Shown here one piece after another: positions 24,439 through 35,800 of a stretch of DNA of 64,000 nt. Numbering within the stretch: the first letter of the stretch is position 1; each line of letters opens with the position of its first letter. The DNA is from Parvibaculaceae bacterium. GTDB taxonomy: Bacteria > Pseudomonadota > Alphaproteobacteria > Parvibaculales > Parvibaculaceae. The stretch covers positions 66,357 to 130,356 of the forward strand of contig JAPWJY010000001.1 in NCBI GenBank assembly GCA_028283765.1, written 5' to 3'. The notes below the pieces were generated by a model. That model was not told the DNA's origin, made no database searches, and saw nothing but the letters and a program-made list of their open reading frames with translations. A program made the position numbers and the translations under genes.

Positions 24439-26184
24439 TCAGGCCTCGCTGCGCTTGCTGCGTTTGCCCAGATACATCAGCGCATCCGCCTGACGCAGGG
24501 CGGCCGTGATGGACCCGGCCTGCGCCACGGCGCAAAAACCGGCCGAGAGGTCCGTATCGGGAAATCCATTGGCCCGGGTCGCATCGGCCGCCTTCTGGCA
24601 TTTCGCGGCCAGTTCCTCGCTTGCCTCATCCACGCCCTGCCCGGGAACACATTCATAGACGACAATGAATTCGTCGCCGCCAACCCGGAACAGATTTTCT
24701 GGCTTGCGGAAAACCCGCTTCAGCGAATCCGCGACACAGATAAGCAACCGGTCTCCCCGCTCATGTCCCCGGAGATCGTTGATCTTCTTCAGACCATCCA
24801 CATCGATGAAGCCGACGATGATATGTCCATGCGGCATGGCTTCCAGCCGCTCGCGCAGACGCCCGAAAGCCGCGCGGTTGCCAAGCCCCGTCAATGCATC
24901 CGTCATGGCCTGACGGCGCGCAATCTGGCCCTCCAGATCGCTTTCCCTGAGCCGGACCATCGCACCGTAGGCAATCAGCACCACAGACAAGGTGCACAAC
25001 TGAAGGCAGATGAAGTGCGCCGTTACCGTGTCGATCGGCGCGCCAAGAATCTGCAGTCCGGCGACGCAGGTGGCCAGTCCCAGCAGCGCCCACGCAAACA
25101 TGAACGGCCATGTGCGCCGGCTGCCGCTTTGCCAGACTCTGTAAACGGACCTCACGTAGCTCCCGAAGGCCAGAATGAAGAGCAGCGCCAATCCGGGATA
25201 ACGCAGAACGTCCGGCAGCAGAGGCAAGGCTACCGCAGCCGTCAACCAGATCAAAGCATGTCTGAGACGGCCGCTTCTCGTGCCTCGTGGCAAGCTGGTC
25301 CACCGTCTCATGAACCTGTTGACAAGAATGGCACCAGAAAAAACTGCGCCCGCAAGCGCCACATAAACGGGCTGATAGATCGGGAGCTGAAGCCCCAGGA
25401 ATTTCTGCGGCACAAGATAAACCAGCACCCAGAACAGGGTCATGCAAAAGCAGAACGCCACAAACAGCCATTCATCATATTCGCCCCCGTCGCGCATCGC
25501 CGCGATGACGCCACCAATCAGAATCGCTGAAAAAATCCCTATGCATCCAAACAGCACCATTTCCCGCAGCGGGGTGGCGCGGATCGCCTGCGCATAGGGC
25601 AGAAGGCTGACCTGACGAACCTCGTCATAAGGAGCCGGCAGATTGTCGACCAGCACGGCCAGCGTGACCTGATGATCGCGCGGCAGGGAAACCGGCAAAG
25701 ACACCCCCAGCGAGGGCATCCAGCGCTGTCCGGGCGGCGCATCGATGCCGGTCTCGGTCATTTCGAGAATCTCTTCATGATCAAGAACCGTGACTGCCAG
25801 ATGGGAAATCATGTTCTCCCGCAAACTGACGGCATATTCGAGCGTCGGGTCATCATTGCGCACTTGCAGCACGAGCCAGTAACGGCCCTTGGGCCGCTCC
25901 GGAGCCCTGTTTCCGGCAGCCATCGCCATATGAACGACTTCAGACGCATCGGTGATCGTGAAGCGGCCTTCTTCATCCGCAAGAAAAAACGCGTCCGAAA
26001 AAAGGGGCAGGGGCTCCATATTCTGGGAAACGGGAAGAACAGGGAGCAAACCCGCGGCGCGAACCGGCGCTGCCCCCAAAACCGGCCCGCCGAGAAAAAA
26101 TAATGTCAAAATGACCCGAAGAGCCCATACCGGCCCTCCAGCCCCCCTCCCCGGCACTGGGAAAAAACCCCAAAATAGAATCAT
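24439..26184 (-). CDS. Membrane diguanylate cyclase with 7TM-DISM sensor and GGDEF domain
   Basis: A 581-residue signalling enzyme that makes cyclic di-GMP. An N-terminal signal or anchor (about 20-45) leads to a periplasmic DISMED2-like beta-domain (about 50-200, with GRYWLVLQVRNDDPTLEYAV). A seven-helix DISM membrane region follows (about 205-400), then a short linker (RRQAMTDALTGLGNRAAF) and the GGDEF domain with an intact FRVGGDEFIVV active-site loop. The usual inhibitory RxxD site just before it reads RKPE here, so product inhibition may be weaker. No EAL domain is present. It stands alone between convergent and divergent neighbours. Input signal unknown; 7TM-DISM sensors are thought to bind small extracellular ligands such as carbohydrates. 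Confidence 0.93.
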   Translation of the reverse strand: MILFWGFFPVPGRGAGGPVWALRVILTLFFLGGPVLGAAPVRAAGLLPVLPVSQNMEPLPLFSDAFFLADEEGRFTITDASEVVHMAMAAGNRAPERPKGRYWLVLQVRNDDPTLEYAVSLRENMISHLAVTVLDHEEILEMTETGIDAPPGQRWMPSLGVSLPVSLPRDHQVTLAVLVDNLPAPYDEVRQVSLLPYAQAIRATPLREMVLFGCIGIFSAILIGGVIAAMRDGGEYDEWLFVAFCFCMTLFWVLVYLVPQKFLGLQLPIYQPVYVALAGAVFSGAILVNRFMRRWTSLPRGTRSGRLRHALIWLTAAVALPLLPDVLRYPGLALLFILAFGSYVRSVYRVWQSGSRRTWPFMFAWALLGLATCVAGLQILGAPIDTVTAHFICLQLCTLSVVLIAYGAMVRLRESDLEGQIARRQAMTDALTGLGNRAAFGRLRERLEAMPHGHIIVGFIDVDGLKKINDLRGHERGDRLLICVADSLKRVFRKPENLFRVGGDEFIVVYECVPGQGVDEASEELAAKCQKAADATRANGFPDTDLSAGFCAVAQAGSITAALRQADALMYLGKRSKRSEA

Positions 26185-26905
26185 TATTTTACCAAGCTAT
26201 TCATCGCCCAGTCGAATGAGTCATTCCCAAGGCATCTCCGATCATTGCCATATGAAGGGACATTCGAAAATGAATCAATGTAAGCACCCACCAATAATAA
26301 AAAATTTACGTATAAATACTACGCGAATTATGCCCTGACACCGGCGAGTACTTTCCAGAGCGGGGACAAAACCGGCCTGTCCTGATGGTCTCCTCCGCAA
26401 GGCCATCACGAGAGCAAACCGTTTGCACTGCAAAAACACTGCGCAATAAATGCACCGCACACCGCGCCTTCTCCTCCAAAAGATCGCTGTCTGGTCCGGG
26501 ATTTTCCGATCAAGAATTATGCCAGATGCAAATCTTTACACGAACAAGACACAAGAGCTGACTGGCTTGTATCCAGTATCCCGCGGATGCCTCCAACGCG
26601 CGCGCCCGCAACATGCTGCATTGCGAAAATCATGCCGGGCACGAACCAAACCTGTTCCAAAAATCATTAGGATATAACGCCCTATGTTATTGAGCAGTAT
26701 AAAGATAATAAATACGAAGAAAAATATTCATCCGTGAATTTTCCATATTTTTATCCAAAGTTGACCTAGAAAAGTTGACTTACGGATAAATTTTGACGTC
26801 CACTGATCAAGGAGGGAAATGCATCGGGGGATGCAGCACCCTTCCTGCCGGATATGGCGGATAAAAAAACAATAAAATTCGATGCACTGAACCGGGAGGG
26901 GTTCC
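26185..26905. other. Long AT-rich divergent intergenic region
   Basis: About 720 bases between the diguanylate cyclase and DUF1302 genes with no convincing coding frame. AT content is much higher than in flanking genes, especially 26680-26800. It holds AAAGTTGAC direct repeats (26757-26779) and should carry both promoters. An unrecognised small RNA or short peptide cannot be excluded. Confidence 0.5.
26757..26797 (+). promoter_or_regulatory. Promoter-like region with AAAGTTGAC repeats
   Basis: AAAGTTGAC occurs at 26757 and again at 26771 (14-bp step), and TTTTGAC follows at 26791. TTGACC (26761-26766) and GATAAA (26785-26790) are 18 bp apart, like a sigma-70 promoter for the DUF1302 gene. 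The repeats could also be an activator site one and a half helical turns apart. Confidence 0.35.
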
Positions 26906-28816
26906 ATGAATGCCTATAATATCCGTACACTGCTCATATGCAGTGTAGCAGGACTTTTGTTTCTGGCTGGCGCTTCCAGCGCTCAAGCTATCGATTTCAA
27001 GACGGGCGCCATATCCGGGAAACTGGATACGACAATATCACTGCAAGCCGGCATCCGCACATCGAAGCAGGATTGCGCATTCATCAGCCAAGCGAACGGC
27101 GGGTGCCTGATGAACGCATCCGGCAACGGCCCCGGCTATGGCGGCGGCGTCAATGGCGACGACAGCGAAATCAACACCCGCCAGTGGCAACCCTATACAA
27201 CCCAGGTGCAGCTTTCCCAGGAATTGCAGCTCGACTGGCAGAACTACGGCGGTTTCTTTCGATGGAAGGGATATTATGACTACTGGGGCAGCAGGGAAGT
27301 CGGCACACGGAGCAGCAGTTACGGGCCCGTCGGCACGGGACTGGGATACCGCCGCCTCGACGACGGGCTGCGCGGCGACAGCGCCCGTGATTCGTTCAAT
27401 GGCGCGGGCTACGGCGCCCGGCTTCTCGACGCCTTCGTCTACGGGAAATGGGACTCCGGCGATTATTCCTATAACCTTCGCATCGGCAACCAGGTCGTCA
27501 ACTGGGGCGAAAGCCTGTTCATCCAGGGCGGCATCAACTCCTATCTGGGCTATGATATAACGGCCCTGCGCACACCCGGCTCCGAGCTTAAAAACGCTGT
27601 AACACCGATGCCTGCCGTCTATGCCTCGGTCGGCTTGCCCGGTGGCTGGAGCGTTGAGGGCTGGTATGAATTTCTGTGGAACCCGCTCCACCTCGATACC
27701 GTCGGCACCTTCTTCTCGGGCGCGGACTATTTCGGACCGGGCGGCGCCTATCAGATCATCCAGTCGGAATATGACACCGCCATACAGAACGCGGGCAGCA
27801 TTTCAGCCGCCGTGCAATCCGGCGCTTTCCTGTTGCGCGGCGACGACAACCAGCCGGGCAACCAGGGACAGTTCGGCGCCAAGCTCGGCTATTATGCCGA
27901 CTGGCTGAACGGCGGCACGGACCTTGGTCTTTATTATACCAATTTCCACTCCGCCTACCCCATTCTCGCCTTCACCGCGCCCACATCAACCCTGCTTCAA
28001 ACCGGCACCCTGGCCTTCGTGAGCCAGCGCTATCTGGCCCAATACCCCGCCAACATTCACCAGTTCGGCGCCAGCTTCAACACGACGGTCGAAAGCCTCC
28101 TGGGTGGCACTGCTCTTGCCGGCGAAGTCGCCTATTCGCCCAATATGCCGTTCCAGATTTCGCCCACCAATATTCTCGCACAGGATCTGGGCATCACCCT
28201 CAATGGCGATCCGCTGACCTCTCCGGGCGATATCATGCCAAGCTACAAGCGCAAGGCCGCCATTACAGGCCAGTTGCAGACAACGAGCACGCTCAGCACC
28301 TCCGACTTCTCGACGCGGATTATCGGGGCGGACCTGACGGTTCTGCTCGCCAATGTCGGCTTTCAGTATCTGCCGAATACCAATTCGTCCACCGACCAGC
28401 TGAACATCAATAATTCGACCGGCTACAGCACCAACAAGCTGGTCGATTCCATCATCGGCGCCAACCAGTGCCCGGGCGGATCGGCCACCTCAGCCACCTG
28501 TGATGGCGCCCGCTACGCCTCTTCCTTCTCATGGGGATACAGGATCGCGATCAGCCCCCAGTACAACAACGCCTTCGGCACACCACTCACCATCGCGCCG
28601 ATTCTGGTGTGGTCACATGATGTGACGGGCTATTCGGCAGGCCCCATCGGACCCGCCTTCATTGCCGGGGTGAAGAAGATTTCAGTCGGCTTCAACGCCT
28701 CCTATCTGGAAAACTGGAACCTCAACGTGCAGTGGACCTCCGCCTTCGGCAACAAATTCCGCAATCTCGAATATGACAAGGACTTCGCCAGCGCGACGCT
28801 GTCCTACGCTTTCTGA
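26906..28816 (+). CDS. DUF1302-family outer-membrane protein
   Basis: A 636-residue beta-rich exported protein. The signal peptide (LLICSVAGLLFLAGASSAQA) is cleaved before IDFKTGAISGKLDTTIS, the typical opening of DUF1302 proteins. The motif YNLRIGNQVVNWGESLFIQGGIN near residue 190 is the family signature, and the chain ends with a barrel strand with terminal Phe (SATLSYAF). DUF1302 proteins are predicted large outer-membrane channels, usually next to a DUF1329 gene; none is present here. A GGGAGGGG ribosome site precedes the ATG. It is followed by a strong terminator, so it is a single-gene unit. The tail is rich in Asn, Thr and Ser, as in related proteins. Confidence 0.9.
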   Translation: MNAYNIRTLLICSVAGLLFLAGASSAQAIDFKTGAISGKLDTTISLQAGIRTSKQDCAFISQANGGCLMNASGNGPGYGGGVNGDDSEINTRQWQPYTTQVQLSQELQLDWQNYGGFFRWKGYYDYWGSREVGTRSSSYGPVGTGLGYRRLDDGLRGDSARDSFNGAGYGARLLDAFVYGKWDSGDYSYNLRIGNQVVNWGESLFIQGGINSYLGYDITALRTPGSELKNAVTPMPAVYASVGLPGGWSVEGWYEFLWNPLHLDTVGTFFSGADYFGPGGAYQIIQSEYDTAIQNAGSISAAVQSGAFLLRGDDNQPGNQGQFGAKLGYYADWLNGGTDLGLYYTNFHSAYPILAFTAPTSTLLQTGTLAFVSQRYLAQYPANIHQFGASFNTTVESLLGGTALAGEVAYSPNMPFQISPTNILAQDLGITLNGDPLTSPGDIMPSYKRKAAITGQLQTTSTLSTSDFSTRIIGADLTVLLANVGFQYLPNTNSSTDQLNINNSTGYSTNKLVDSIIGANQCPGGSATSATCDGARYASSFSWGYRIAISPQYNNAFGTPLTIAPILVWSHDVTGYSAGPIGPAFIAGVKKISVGFNASYLENWNLNVQWTSAFGNKFRNLEYDKDFASATLSYAF

Positions 28817-28839
28817 GCGCTCCAATCGCTCTTCACGAC

Positions 28840-28868
28840 ACGGCCCGGCGAAGCATTCGCCGGGCCGT
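28840..28868 (+). terminator. Terminator hairpin after the DUF1302 gene
   Basis: ACGGCCCGGCGAA and TTCGCCGGGCCGT form a perfect 13-bp stem with a GCA loop, 23 nt after the stop codon. The following bases TGTGCTTG are only moderately T-rich. Confidence 0.75.
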
Positions 28869-28985
28869 TGTGCTTGACCTGACCGGTCCGATCTCTATCC
28901 TCCTGCGCAGATCGCGCGACGCCCCCGGCGGCATGCCGCTGTCGTCCACGAACCGCCCTGTACCCTTCGCCGGAGGAGAGTTCCC

Positions 28986-29816
28986 ATGACCGCGCAACCC
29001 TTGATCAATTTCAATGATGGCCACGCCATCCCGCAGGTCGGGCTCGGCGTCTGGCAGACCCCCAACGATGTCGCCGTGACAGCCGTCAAGACCGCGATCG
29101 ACGGCGGCTACCGGCATATCGATACGGCCGCCATCTATGAAAATGAAAAAGGCGTTGGCGAAGGCATTCGCGCCGCCAATATCGCCCGCGGCGACCTCTT
29201 CGTCACCACCAAGCTCTGGAATGCCGATCAGGGCTTCGACTCTGCGCTCAAGGCTGCCGATGAAAGCCTGAAGCGGCTGGGGCTCGATTATCTCGATCTT
29301 TACCTGATCCACTGGCCCGCGCCGAAGAAGGGGCTTTATGTCGATAGCTGGAAGGCGCTCGTCCGGCTGAAAGAGGAAGGCCGCGTCCGTTCGATCGGCG
29401 TTTCGAATTTCGAGGTGGACCATCTCGACCGCATCATCGGCGAGACCGGCGTCACGCCCGTGCTCAACCAGATCGAGTTGCACCCCAATTTCCAGCAGCG
29501 TGCCCTGCGCGATGCTCATGCGGCGCGCGGCATTGCCACCGAATCCTGGAGCCCGCTTGGCCAGGGCAAGCAACTGTCCGATCCGGTGATCGCATCGATC
29601 GGCAAAAAACATGGACGCACGCCCGCCCAGGTCATCATCCGCTGGCACATCGAGAATGGCCTGATCGTCATTCCGAAATCGGTAACCCCGAGCCGCATCA
29701 TCGAGAACTTCGATGTTTTCGGTTTCAGCCTCGATGAAGCCGACCTTGCCGCCATCGCAAAGCTCGATAATGCCGATGGCCGCATCGGACCCCACCCCGC
29801 GACGGCCACTTTCTGA
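28986..29816 (+). CDS. Aldo/keto reductase family oxidoreductase
   Basis: A 276-residue NADPH-dependent carbonyl reductase of the 2,5-diketo-D-gluconate-reductase type. The catalytic tetrad is visible: Asp in YRHIDTAAIYENE, Tyr in the same segment, Lys in LFVTTKLWN, and His in LYLIHWPAP. The cofactor-binding region reads VIPKSVTPSRIIENFDVF near the C-terminus, and IGVSNF is present. The length is normal. It has GGAGGAG upstream of the ATG and sits between two terminators, so it is a single-gene unit. Substrate unknown. Confidence 0.94.
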   Translation: MTAQPLINFNDGHAIPQVGLGVWQTPNDVAVTAVKTAIDGGYRHIDTAAIYENEKGVGEGIRAANIARGDLFVTTKLWNADQGFDSALKAADESLKRLGLDYLDLYLIHWPAPKKGLYVDSWKALVRLKEEGRVRSIGVSNFEVDHLDRIIGETGVTPVLNQIELHPNFQQRALRDAHAARGIATESWSPLGQGKQLSDPVIASIGKKHGRTPAQVIIRWHIENGLIVIPKSVTPSRIIENFDVFGFSLDEADLAAIAKLDNADGRIGPHPATATF

Positions 29817-29834
29817 CAGCCGCCAAAGAGCGCA

Positions 29835-29876
29835 CCCTTCACAGCCATCCATGACCGAAGATCCGGCTGTGAAGGG
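29835..29876. terminator. Shared bidirectional terminator
   Basis: CCCTTCACAGCC and GGCTGTGAAGGG pair in a perfect 12-bp stem with an 18-nt loop in the short gap between the convergent aldo/keto reductase and giant exoprotein genes. Outer GCGCAC and GTGCGC elements extend the pairing. Confidence 0.65.
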
Positions 29877-29894
29877 AAGCCCGGAGTGCGCCCT

Positions 29895-32800
29895 TTAGAG
29901 AGAAGAGCCGGGCTGATCGACAAGCCGGTCCAGCCTGCGTTTCTCCTGCACGGTCAGCTTGTCCTTCTGCGCCTCGCTCAACACGCCGTTGCCAAGCAGG
30001 TGAACCGCGCTGTCGGGATCGTAGCTCTGCCTGCCGTCGCCGCTCCGGCGTTTTCCATTCTGATCCTGCGACGTCCCCTGGGCCGGCGCGCCATCTCCAC
30101 CGCCATATCCGATAACCTCGACGGTGATGATCGAAGGCAGATCCTGCGTCGTCCGGTTGCTTTGCCCCATAGCTTGTGCGGCCTTCGTCGCTGCACCGGC
30201 AGCATTCGAGGCGGTGGTCAGCGCGCCGATGTTCGGCGACATCGCCCTTGGGATGCCTTGCGCCGTGCCGCCAACCTGTATGTTGAAGGCGTTGAGCACC
30301 TGCAGGGCGACGATGTCGAGGTTGCCGGCCACCCGGATGCCCGCAGCCCCTGCATCCACCGTCCCGTGCGGGGCGGCCAGGCTGACATTGCTGAGGGCGG
30401 GATTCTGCCCCGCCACGGTCAGCAGCGCGCCGATGCCTGCCCCCGTCACCAGCCCGGCAGGACTGACACGGCAATAACCATCTACGTCGCAGATCAGTTG
30501 CAGCGGGGGATAGGCAGCCGAAGACTTCGGTCCCTTGCCGGCGTTCAGGTCGCCGTTGGCGCTGAACAGGTCCACGTCGCCGCCCTGCTCGGTGAAGATG
30601 CGGCTCTGGAACACTTGCACATCGCCATCGACATAGGCCCGTACGCTGCCACCTTGCAGAGTCAGAATACCTTCCTGATTGGGACTGATCTTGTCGGCCT
30701 GGTTGTAGCCGACGGTGATCGAACCGCCGGGACCCAGTATGTTGATATCGCCGCCGGTCTGGGTCTCGATCCGCGAACGGGCCATGACCAGATCGCCGGT
30801 GTGCGCCGTGGTCGAGGCACCGTTGCTCTCGCCGGTGTTGTTGTTCGTATAGCCGGAACTGGCCGGGAACAGCGTGGCGATGGTGTCGTAAGCCCGCGCA
30901 TACTGGTTGTGATACGGACTGTTCGCATCGCCGTAATCGGTGGAGACCTGGGTCAGGAAGTCCAGGAACGCCCGGTCGACCAGCAACTGCTGCTTCTGCG
31001 CCGGCAATGCCTGGAACGCCGCCCAGGCCGCGTCCGGTGATAGGCCCATATAGCCCGCAATCTCAGGCAGGTAGTTGATGCCCTGCGCCGCCCCCGCACC
31101 CGCCGGATCGACGTAAGCGGAAACCGCCGCCGCATAATCGACACCGCCACCGACACCGAACAGGGTGGTGATGTCGGCACCCTCCACCGGCAGATAGGGA
31201 ATGATCCCTGACGTTGCGATACCCTGGAAGTTCAGGATTTTGCCGATACTGGAGCCGTTGCCCAGTGCGAAGATGCCACCGCCCGTATCCGAATAAGGGG
31301 ATGCCAGGAACGGCCCAAGATTGCGCCCGGCCGTTACCTCGAACTGCCCAGGACCATAGAGCATCAGCACCGTGGAGCCCTTTGGCTGGAGATAGCTGAT
31401 GATGTTGCCGGGACTCGGCGCTCCATTGCCCAGGATATAGGTCACGCCGTCGATCACATTGGTCGCGCGGATGTCGCGGCCGGCGATGACCGAGGTCACG
31501 TCGCTGGCACTGTTGTTCTGGCCCGTGAAGCCGGTGTTGAGGATGTCTCGGCCCGCTTCCACCCGCGCCGGCTTGATCAGGCTGAAGTCGCCGATGATGT
31601 CCTGGCCGGCATAGATCAGCACCGGATCGGGATCACCAGCGTGCAGCGGAGCCGGCAGTGTCGCCGGCGTCGGCGCTCCCAGCATGCTGTACAGGTTCAC
31701 CCCGCCGGAGACGGTGGCGTCGGCCATCTGGATGGAGTTCAACTCGAAAACAGAGGAACCACCATTATTGAAGCCTGGGATCGTGAAGGCAGTGGACAGG
31801 TTTTGGCCCGCCGCCAGGATCAGGGTTCCATCGATTGAGGGGTACAGGAAGTAAGGAAACCCATTGTTGGCACGGTCCCCGATGGTCAGGTCACCGGCCA
31901 CCGAAATCGCCTTCAGGTTCGGCGGCAGCAGGTTGTCCGAGGTCCGTTGGGTTAGGGCGAAATCACTGGTAAGGGTTGCCGGGAAGGCGTCGACCATGCT
32001 CACGTCACCGCCGGCAGCTATCAGACTGACGCCGCTGTTCGGCCCATAGCTGTCGAATCCCCCTACACCCGCCGGCAGTTCACTCAGGGGGAAATAGGGA
32101 TAGTTGGCGAGGATCAGCCGCGTCGGCTGGAACACACCGCCCAGATCGAGCGATCCGCCCGCCTGCACGGTGATGTATCCGTCCTGTTCGGCCAACAGCA
32201 ACGGAAGCGGCGTGGGACTGAATATTGAGGCGATGGGGGTTGGGCCGCCGAACTGAATCGGATAGACGGCAGTTGCCTGGCCTGTGACCGGATTGGCGGG
32301 ATCGGTCAGCACTGAACCGCTGACCCGCACCGTACCACTGCCGCGCCCGACATAGAAGGCGCCGCTGTAGAGATCGCCGCCGACCGTCACCGACAGGTCG
32401 CCGCCGCCGAAATAATGCGCCGCCGATGCGCTGTCACCCGCGAAGCGCCCGCCGTTGACCTGGATGGTTTCAGGCAACGAGACCGACAGATCGTAGGTGT
32501 TGCGTCCCGACGTCACCGTGACATTGCCGCCGCCCAGCGCACCGACGCCCTGAAAGAAGGTGCCGTAATTGACATAGGCACTGTTCTGCACGCCGCCTTC
32601 GGCCACATTGAACGGTGCCGCTGCCTCACCCGTCGTGTCGCCCAGGGGGATGTACCAGACGCTCCAGAACTGGGCCATGGACGGCGAATTGCTGCCCAGG
32701 GTCTGGGCGCCGACCACCCCGGAAGCGGTCACCTGCGTTTCGCTGTCCACCGGCGTTTCGATGCCGATGATATCGCGTCCCGCCGACAGGATCACCGCCC

Positions 32801-35800
32801 CGCCGCCAGTCGCCCAGGTGGGCGTGGTGGCGAAATCGTTGATAGTCACGCTATTGGTATAGCTGGACGGCAGCGTCGGCGCGGTGAAGTCGTCAGCGTT
32901 CGGCGCCACCGTCCCTGCCGTATAGACGGCGGCAGGCGACAGGGGATCAAGCCATTCGATATCGCCAGAGGCCACCATGTCGATGGTGCCGGTGCCGGTG
33001 CGGATGATGGTAGGCACATCGACTTGCGGATGATAGGTCGCGCCGCCAGTTGCGATCGAAATCGCTGTGTTCGACACGGAGATATGGCCGTCGAGCGTGA
33101 CATTGCCGGTCACGCCGCTGCCCAGCGCCGCCAGCAATACCACCGCTTCCGGATTGACCGGCGCGGGCGCCGCCGGGGCCGCGAACTGTGCCCCCGCGAC
33201 AAAGCGATAGCTCGAACTGCTGGCCTCCGCCGCCAGGTCCATGCCGCTGATCGGCGACTGGTCTGTCGTTGTCTTGACCGGCGCTGGGTCGTTATTCACC
33301 AGCGGCGCGATTGTGCCGATCGCTGGCGGCGGCAGAGGCGCGACGGGTAGCGTCGCGGGACTGGTAAAACCTGCCCAATCGTAATATGCGCTCAGATAAA
33401 GATCATAGGCCGCAATATAAGATGAATAGCCGGAGAGGCTGTTTGCGTTGTAACTGAGTGTCGCGGTGTTGAGCAAATCGGTGACGTTACTGGGCTGCGG
33501 TTCACCGCCATCGCTCTCGCTCAGGAAAAAACCATCATTGAAGATAATCCCGTTCTGAAAGAACAAGTCCCACTCGGCTGCATACTGCCGGTATAGGGCA
33601 TAATAGCTCATGACCGTTTCTGAAGATGCGCCAGAGAAAACGGTTGGAGCGCCCAGTGCCATGCCGTTGGGATTCAGCGGCGTAGCCGTATCCGTCAGGT
33701 CTGTCGCGAGTCCGCCGTAATTGATACCCGACAACATGTCGGCATTGTCGTAGTTCTGATAGACACCGATGACTGTGTTGTAGCTGTCCGTCCCCGTCGG
33801 CGGATTGTATCCCCCCACCGTCGGGTTTTTCTGAAAGAAACCGTCGGTGATGCTGGCATTGAGGTTGACGTTGTTGGCGGCGCGCAGCACCAGGGTCGGC
33901 GCCCAGCCATTGTCGCGATAATACAGTGAGGCCGGATTGCCGTCCGGGCCCGCCACGCCCGCGCCCAGGTTCCAGGCGGTCGCCACCGTGATGTCGCCGT
34001 TGTTGACACTGCTTAATGGATTGACCAGATCGACTTCCGGGCTGACATGCAGCATTGAAGCAGAGTTGAGCGAAACCGGCATGCCATCCTGGCCGATCTG
34101 TATCTTCCCGCCGGAAAGTCCGGCCAGCGCCGCGGCGTCATTCCCCGCGAACGGATTCTGGATGAAGCTCATCAGCGTGCCCGCAGCACCGTTCGCCGGG
34201 TTCAGGCCATAAAAGGTTTCGTGCGCGATCCTGCTAGCGTCCGTGCTGGCCGCTGTCGGCGTGAAATAATCATCGACCAGGAACTGGTTCACCACGCTTT
34301 GCGGGAAAGTGACCAGGGAATTCCACGAACCCGATACCGCGCTTCCGTCGCCCGTAGTGGAGGCGACATTGAGGACCAGAGCGCCCGTCGTCGCATCATA
34401 GGACGTGATGCTGCCCATCATCGAACCACCGGACGGGCCGGTATCTGTCAGCGTAATGGCTTCGCCGGCCGTATAGGACTTCCCGGTGGCGATGGTCAGA
34501 ACCTTGGTACCCGTGCCGATGGTGAACGGCTGGGGCGATGCCGTGTGCACACTCGCGCCGACGCCGGGGACGGCAAACAACAGATTGGCGTAAAAGTCAT
34601 TGTAAGCGCTGTTGTAAAGGTTATTTGCTATATCGCTGGTCAGGCCCGGCAGATAAACATCAATGCCCCCTAGAGAGGAGGTGGTGTGCGCGCCCATGAC
34701 CGTACCGGTATATTGGACAACGCCCAGCGCGCCATAGATCTCCACGGTAATGACACTTCCGGGCGTCAGTGATTCTGCGCTCGTTGGAATATTTCGCAGC
34801 CAAAAATATTGTATTCCGTTGGAGTCGAGGTCACCCCGTTTAATCAGTAGGCCCCATTCGCACAAGGCAAGCCCCGTTGTCGGGAGAAGAGTTCCGTTGT
34901 TTGCAGAATAGACGGTCGCGCCAGAAAAGTCCGTAGCAGTGGTAGTGCCTTGCGTAATGTTCATGACCAGCGCGCCGGTGCGGCTGTCGTAAGAGACAAC
35001 TGTGCCAACAATATCCTGCAAAAGCGTGCCATGCGCTCCGGGGTGTGTAGGGCTACCCGGTATCGTGAGCACGATGGTCTCGCCGGGGCTGAGATCGAGG
35101 CCAGGCTGTATGGTCATCACTTGCGTGCCGAGGTTCGACAGCAACGGCTGCGACGACACAGGGCTGAAGCTGGAGTCGCCGTTGCCGCTCCAGGTTGAGA
35201 CAACATTGCCCGACGCATCCTTGAACGTGCCCGCCAGAAGAACGCCACCTGAGGAATACCATCCCGCTGGATCGATGATGCCGTCGAAGTATTTGGTTGT
35301 ATCGGATTGTTGGTCGGCGGTTGACCAGGTGGCATAGGGTTCGAGCACCAGGCCTTTGCCGGAAGGGTTACCGTTGGCGTCGGCATTTGTGATGAGGGTA
35401 CCGCTGAAGGAGACGTTGACGGATCGGTTTGTTCCGTCGGCATTCTCCACGATGGGCGCGCGCAGATAGACGGTGCCACCGGTGTTGGCGATGTTGGCGC
35501 CGCCGGGGCCGCCCGAAACGTCGAAGGTTGCGCCGTTGGCGACGGTGATGGAGCCGGACTGGGTGGGCAGGACGATCTCGTAGCCCTGGATGGGGTCGAG
35601 GTTTGTGGTGGAGCCGATGCCGGAGGTGCCCAGGATGATGGTGCCGCCGTTCTGGACTAGGGCTGATGTGCCGTTGGCGTTGGCGGGGTCGTTTGCGTCG
35701 TCTGGGGCGTAGCGGGCGATGAGTTGGGCGGTGGCGCCGATGTTCACACCGCCGGTGACGGTGGCGCTGTTGTTGGCGCCTGCGCCGTAGAGCTGGATGG

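Noticed and set aside
26185-26905. Possible small genes in the long AT-rich gap
   Set aside because: Short frames here have no ribosome sites or family resemblance.
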